DNA of 64,000 nucleotides, from positions 62,001-126,000 of the forward strand of contig NZ_JADOES010000009.1 of NCBI RefSeq assembly GCF_018739885.1. Reading direction: 5' to 3'. This stretch comes from Leptothoe spongobia TAU-MAC 1115 (GTDB taxonomy: Bacteria > Cyanobacteriota > Cyanobacteriia > Phormidesmidales > Phormidesmidaceae). Below, piece after piece: positions 61,271-64,000 of the stretch. The position numbers and the translations under genes were made by a program. The notes beneath the pieces are model-generated. The model worked only from the letters and a program-made list of their open reading frames with translations. It was not told where the DNA came from and made no database searches. How positions within the stretch are numbered: position 1 is the first letter of the stretch; each line of letters starts with the position of its first letter.

Positions 61271-62746
61271 TTAGTACGTTCTGACCCGTAGCTGATCGTA
61301 GTTAAAAATTTGAGCAGTGCCATTTTGTTTTGCTAAGGCAGTCCAAACTAATGTGACAACTGTCGATGTAATTAGGGCTGCGGCAAAACTATGGAGCAAG
61401 TCTGCACTACCAGGTACTGCTGCAAATAAGGGTGAAAAGTCGGGTTTCTGAAAAAATAGTAATCCAGCAACCATGCCTACCAGAGAGCTCACAAAGGCAT
61501 TAAGACCACTGAGGTGTCGGCTATAGAGGCCGTACAACATGGGAAACAGGACTGCGGCACAGATTAAATCGGCTACAAAAAATAAGTAGAGCACACTATA
61601 TCCTTGAGCAGCGATTGCGATCGCAGGCACCCCCACCAGTATCGTTAAAATCCGCGATACCTTCAGTACATTATTGGCGGATGGATCGGGTAATACCCGC
61701 ATTAAATCCAGGGTAAACACGCTAGCCAGGCCATTGAGCATGGTATCAAGACTACTCATCACCAGGGCCAAGGCCAATACGATCACGGTTATCAAAACCC
61801 AGTTGGGCATTGCTAACTGGCTTAACAAACCAAACAACGCCGTCTCACCGATAATGTCAGGCTGAACATCCGCTAAAGGCACTGCCAACAAACCCAGCAT
61901 GCCCGCAATCAAGATCAGTGGCAAAATTACCACGGCTGATCCGAGAAAGGCCCGACGCACAGTTTGGCTATCACGACAGGCATACACTCGCTGCCAGTTG
62001 CCTTGGTTAAAGACTTCTGCTGCGACAATCGCAATGATCAGCGTTGCCCCAAACCGCAGACCACCAATATTGCCCAGGGAGAGTAATTCAGGCTGCCGAG
62101 TAGCCACCGCATTAAAGGCCTCTATCCCACCCAAAGCCATTACAATCACTCCAGCACATAGCAATAACAGGGGCACAATCACCACAAACTGCACTACATC
62201 AGTCAAGATAGTTGTGCCTAAGCCACCCACTGTGGTGTAGATAAAAACCGCTGTAATCACTATTAGAGCGGTTACACCCAATGGGACATCCGCTACCAGT
62301 TGGAGTGCTTTCGCAATCGCCGTTAGCTCCGCTGTGAGGTAAATAAACATGTAAAACACAATCACGGCTTCCACCAACCAATACATGGGGCCGCCAAAGC
62401 GATATTTTACATATTCATTGAGGGAATGCCCTTGGGGCATAAGGTGACGTAAACGTGGACCCACAATAAAGAAAAGCGCTACAGCCCCAGCAGAGCCCAG
62501 ACAGTAGCCCAAAATAGCCGACAATCCCCCAAACGCAGAGCCGGCCTCTTGGGGGCTAAACAAAATCCAGGCCCCCAAAGCCGATGCCGTCACTGTGGCT
62601 AGAGCTGACCAGCCACCAACCTGGTTACGGTTGACCATGTAGCCTTCTAAATCAATGCGTTGACGCCCGGCATACAAGACACCAAACAGGGTAAATGCTG
62701 CTGCTGTTACCAGGGTCACCAGTAACGCAATTGCTCCTATGGACAC
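61271..62746 (-). CDS. Sodium:solute symporter, likely thiamin or pyrimidine-precursor uptake
   Basis: 491 residues from GTG 62746, with AGGAAGG just upstream. About 13 helices with family features of SSS transporters (GYMVNRNQVGGWSALATVTASALGAWIL, SPQEAGSAFGGLSAILGYCLGSAG, and ALVMSSLDTMLNGLASVFTLDL). It is homologous to sodium-pantothenate/solute symporters. It follows a TPP riboswitch and precedes thiC, so the substrate is probably thiamin or its pyrimidine. The substrate is inferred from regulation, not from residues. Confidence 0.88.
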   Translation of the reverse strand: MSIGAIALLVTLVTAAAFTLFGVLYAGRQRIDLEGYMVNRNQVGGWSALATVTASALGAWILFSPQEAGSAFGGLSAILGYCLGSAGAVALFFIVGPRLRHLMPQGHSLNEYVKYRFGGPMYWLVEAVIVFYMFIYLTAELTAIAKALQLVADVPLGVTALIVITAVFIYTTVGGLGTTILTDVVQFVVIVPLLLLCAGVIVMALGGIEAFNAVATRQPELLSLGNIGGLRFGATLIIAIVAAEVFNQGNWQRVYACRDSQTVRRAFLGSAVVILPLILIAGMLGLLAVPLADVQPDIIGETALFGLLSQLAMPNWVLITVIVLALALVMSSLDTMLNGLASVFTLDLMRVLPDPSANNVLKVSRILTILVGVPAIAIAAQGYSVLYLFFVADLICAAVLFPMLYGLYSRHLSGLNAFVSSLVGMVAGLLFFQKPDFSPLFAAVPGSADLLHSFAAALITSTVVTLVWTALAKQNGTAQIFNYDQLRVRTY

Positions 62747-62871
62747 AGTCCTTCCTCATATCTTTGGGCAAAACACTAGGAGCAATGAGTTACTTGCTTA
62801 AGGACAAATAGTTCATCCTTTTGGATTGCCCACGGATATGATCAGCATTGACAGCAAATCTAAAGCGGTTG

Positions 62872-62950
62872 GCTTCCCTACGCTGGCATTACCCAGACTC
62901 AGGTTCCGAGGGTATGATCTCAGCCCGTCATTACAGGCACCCCTAGCTGT
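62872..62950 (-). promoter_or_regulatory. TPP (THI-box) riboswitch
   Basis: On the minus strand the core reads GGGCTGAGATCATACCC, then GAACCTGAGTCTGGGTAAT and GCCAGCGTAGGGAA. These are the conserved THI-box segments CUGAGA, ACCC, GAACCUGA and the GCNGNGNAGGGA close, in order. It lies 126 bases upstream of the symporter start and controls the symporter-thiC unit, lowering expression when TPP is ample. The THI-element is known from thiC leaders generally. Confidence 0.95.
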
Positions 62951-63078
62951 GTAGTTGATACTACCACGGGAATGAACTTAGAGAGATAGTAGCCTGGTAA
63001 GGGCCTCTCTTATGAATGCCCTGAGGTACGAGTGGACGGAAAGTAAGGGTAGAAAGGGAGACGGGAAGAACAGAGCGA

Positions 63079-64000
63079 TTACTGTTGGATCACCAGGGAC
63101 TGAAGCATGAGTTCGGTGAGAGATTGGGTGACTAGACTGTTACCGCTGGGGCTAAGGTGAATGTGATCGCGATAGAGAGCGGCGGAGTTAGGGGTCGCTT
63201 GAAACACTGGGAGAAAATCGAGATAGGGAATTTGTTGTTGCGCAACAAATTCATCTACCCGTTTACGGGCAACGATTTCATAGTCTCTCGGGCCATCAAG
63301 GACCTCGCGTTTTAGAGGGGTCATGGCCAAGAGAAGGACACCATCATTCGCATCCACATATTTTTTTATCTCTTCAATTGCAATTAGATTTTTGCCAATG
63401 CGATCTCCTGTTTCGTTTTGAATCTCTTTTAGACCTGGAATAGGGGGTTGTTTTTTAAATCTATTGGCAATTTCTGCTAGGGCTAATAGAGGCTTTTTAT
63501 CAGGATAACTACGGTCTTTGCCCACTTGGAGCGAACTAGGTTGAGTACCAAACAGGTCGTCAGTATTGATCACTAACATAACGATTTGTGACTCAAAAGT
63601 ACTAAATCGTTTTAGATACGCCAGTTCATTGCGAGGTCCCCAAGAGTTGGCAGACGCATTGAGCACTTCCACTGATTGTGGGCCACTGCGTTGGGAAAAT
63701 TCATTTTCGATGAGGGCCGATAACGTCTCAGACTGATCGGTCCACCAGTTGCCATTCACAATGGAATCCCCAATTAGAAAAATCCGCAGGGTGTCGCTGG
63801 GTCGGGATTTTGCAATTGCTTGGGTACGCATTGAATACTGGTTAATCGTAATTCGATTGCCAAAGCGACGCATTTGCTGATCGGGGGCCAGGAGGTAGCC
63901 GATCGTGTCATCTGCTACATAGAGGGGAGGATTACCAAAACCAAACAGTAACCGCAGTGCTAACTCCACCAGCAGAAGGGCTAAACACAGGATAAGTAGC
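63079..64000 (-). CDS. SGNH-type hydrolase-like protein (5' end outside window)
   Basis: The frame stays open to the right edge of the window, so the start is missing. The visible 307 codons open with a hydrophobic run (LLILCLALLLVELALRLLFGFG), an anchor or signal. The body has LRIFLIGDSIVNG (the GDS block), VLNASANSWGPRNELAYL (block with Asn), IVMLVINTDDLFG and YRDHIHLSPSGNSLV (the D-x-x-H end block). This is the SGNH esterase/acetyltransferase-like fold, likely acting on polysaccharides outside the membrane. Confidence 0.8.
   Translation of the reverse strand, partial: LLILCLALLLVELALRLLFGFGNPPLYVADDTIGYLLAPDQQMRRFGNRITINQYSMRTQAIAKSRPSDTLRIFLIGDSIVNGNWWTDQSETLSALIENEFSQRSGPQSVEVLNASANSWGPRNELAYLKRFSTFESQIVMLVINTDDLFGTQPSSLQVGKDRSYPDKKPLLALAEIANRFKKQPPIPGLKEIQNETGDRIGKNLIAIEEIKKYVDANDGVLLLAMTPLKREVLDGPRDYEIVARKRVDEFVAQQQIPYLDFLPVFQATPNSAALYRDHIHLSPSGNSLVTQSLTELMLQSLVIQQ

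Overview
The window is cyanobacterial chromosome. It carries frequent HIP1-type GCGATCGC octamers, cyanobacterial protein families (a fused ThiO-ThiG, plastid-type ferredoxin, DUF2854, DUF3326, DUF4359, Tll0287-like cytochrome) and single unlinked tRNA genes. The vanadium haloperoxidase would suit an Acaryochloris-like or marine Leptolyngbya-like host, but the genus cannot be fixed from sequence alone.

The central object is a complete type V-K CRISPR-associated transposon (CAST), 5245..25569, about 20.3 kb. Its ends are inverted and start TGTACATTAAAGAG. They carry repeated TnsB-type sites and are flanked by a perfect 5-bp duplication (TTAAT). Inside are tnsB-tnsC-tniQ, cas12k, a tracrRNA region, a short CRISPR array, and a displaced half-repeat whose spacer matches the anticodon arm of the adjacent tRNA-Gly next to a GTA PAM. 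The element therefore shows its own homing guide, target and insertion point. Three features are unusual. TnsC has lost recognisable Walker A and Walker B motifs. About 8 kb of cargo lies between the tnsB-side end and tnsB: a STAND-type NTPase with near-identical 41-residue repeats plus a partner NTPase. A second, AT-rich cargo gene encodes a nuclease-like/HD-like/HSP90-ATPase fusion. A small HTH/unknown/HTH operon diverges from cas12k across a TGTCAC-N-GTGACA palindrome. The same palindrome recurs before a RAMP-like gene.

Left of the element (1..5244) are ordinary host genes: a GspC/PilP-like protein, a coiled-coil cyanobacterial protein, an SSB-like protein, and a DUF4359 gene followed by cysteine desulfurase.

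Right of the element come a TonB-like protein, a cupin-like protein with a divergent LysR regulator, and two pentapeptide-repeat proteins. Then comes a large redox locus (30.4-40.0 kb). On the minus strand it holds a membrane-anchored double globin, a pentaheme and a hexaheme c-type cytochrome, a Tll0287-like haem lipoprotein, a cytochrome b-like membrane protein and a membrane thioredoxin. On the plus strand it holds a system II cytochrome c assembly pair (ResB/Ccs1 and an NrfI-like CcsA) and a Rieske protein. The set looks like a self-contained respiratory or NO/nitrogen-oxide electron-transfer module with its own haem ligation machinery.

The rest (40-64 kb) is mainly metabolic: a polytopic membrane protein, pentapeptide protein, thiO-thiG, ferredoxins, cimA, pgeF, DUF3326, a Gfo/Idh oxidoreductase, a CNNM/CorC-like transporter, a CAT-anticodon tRNA, pyrE, a vanadium haloperoxidase with an overlapping small membrane protein, and a TPP-riboswitch-led unit of a sodium:solute symporter plus thiC. 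The last gene (SGNH-type, minus strand) runs off the window.
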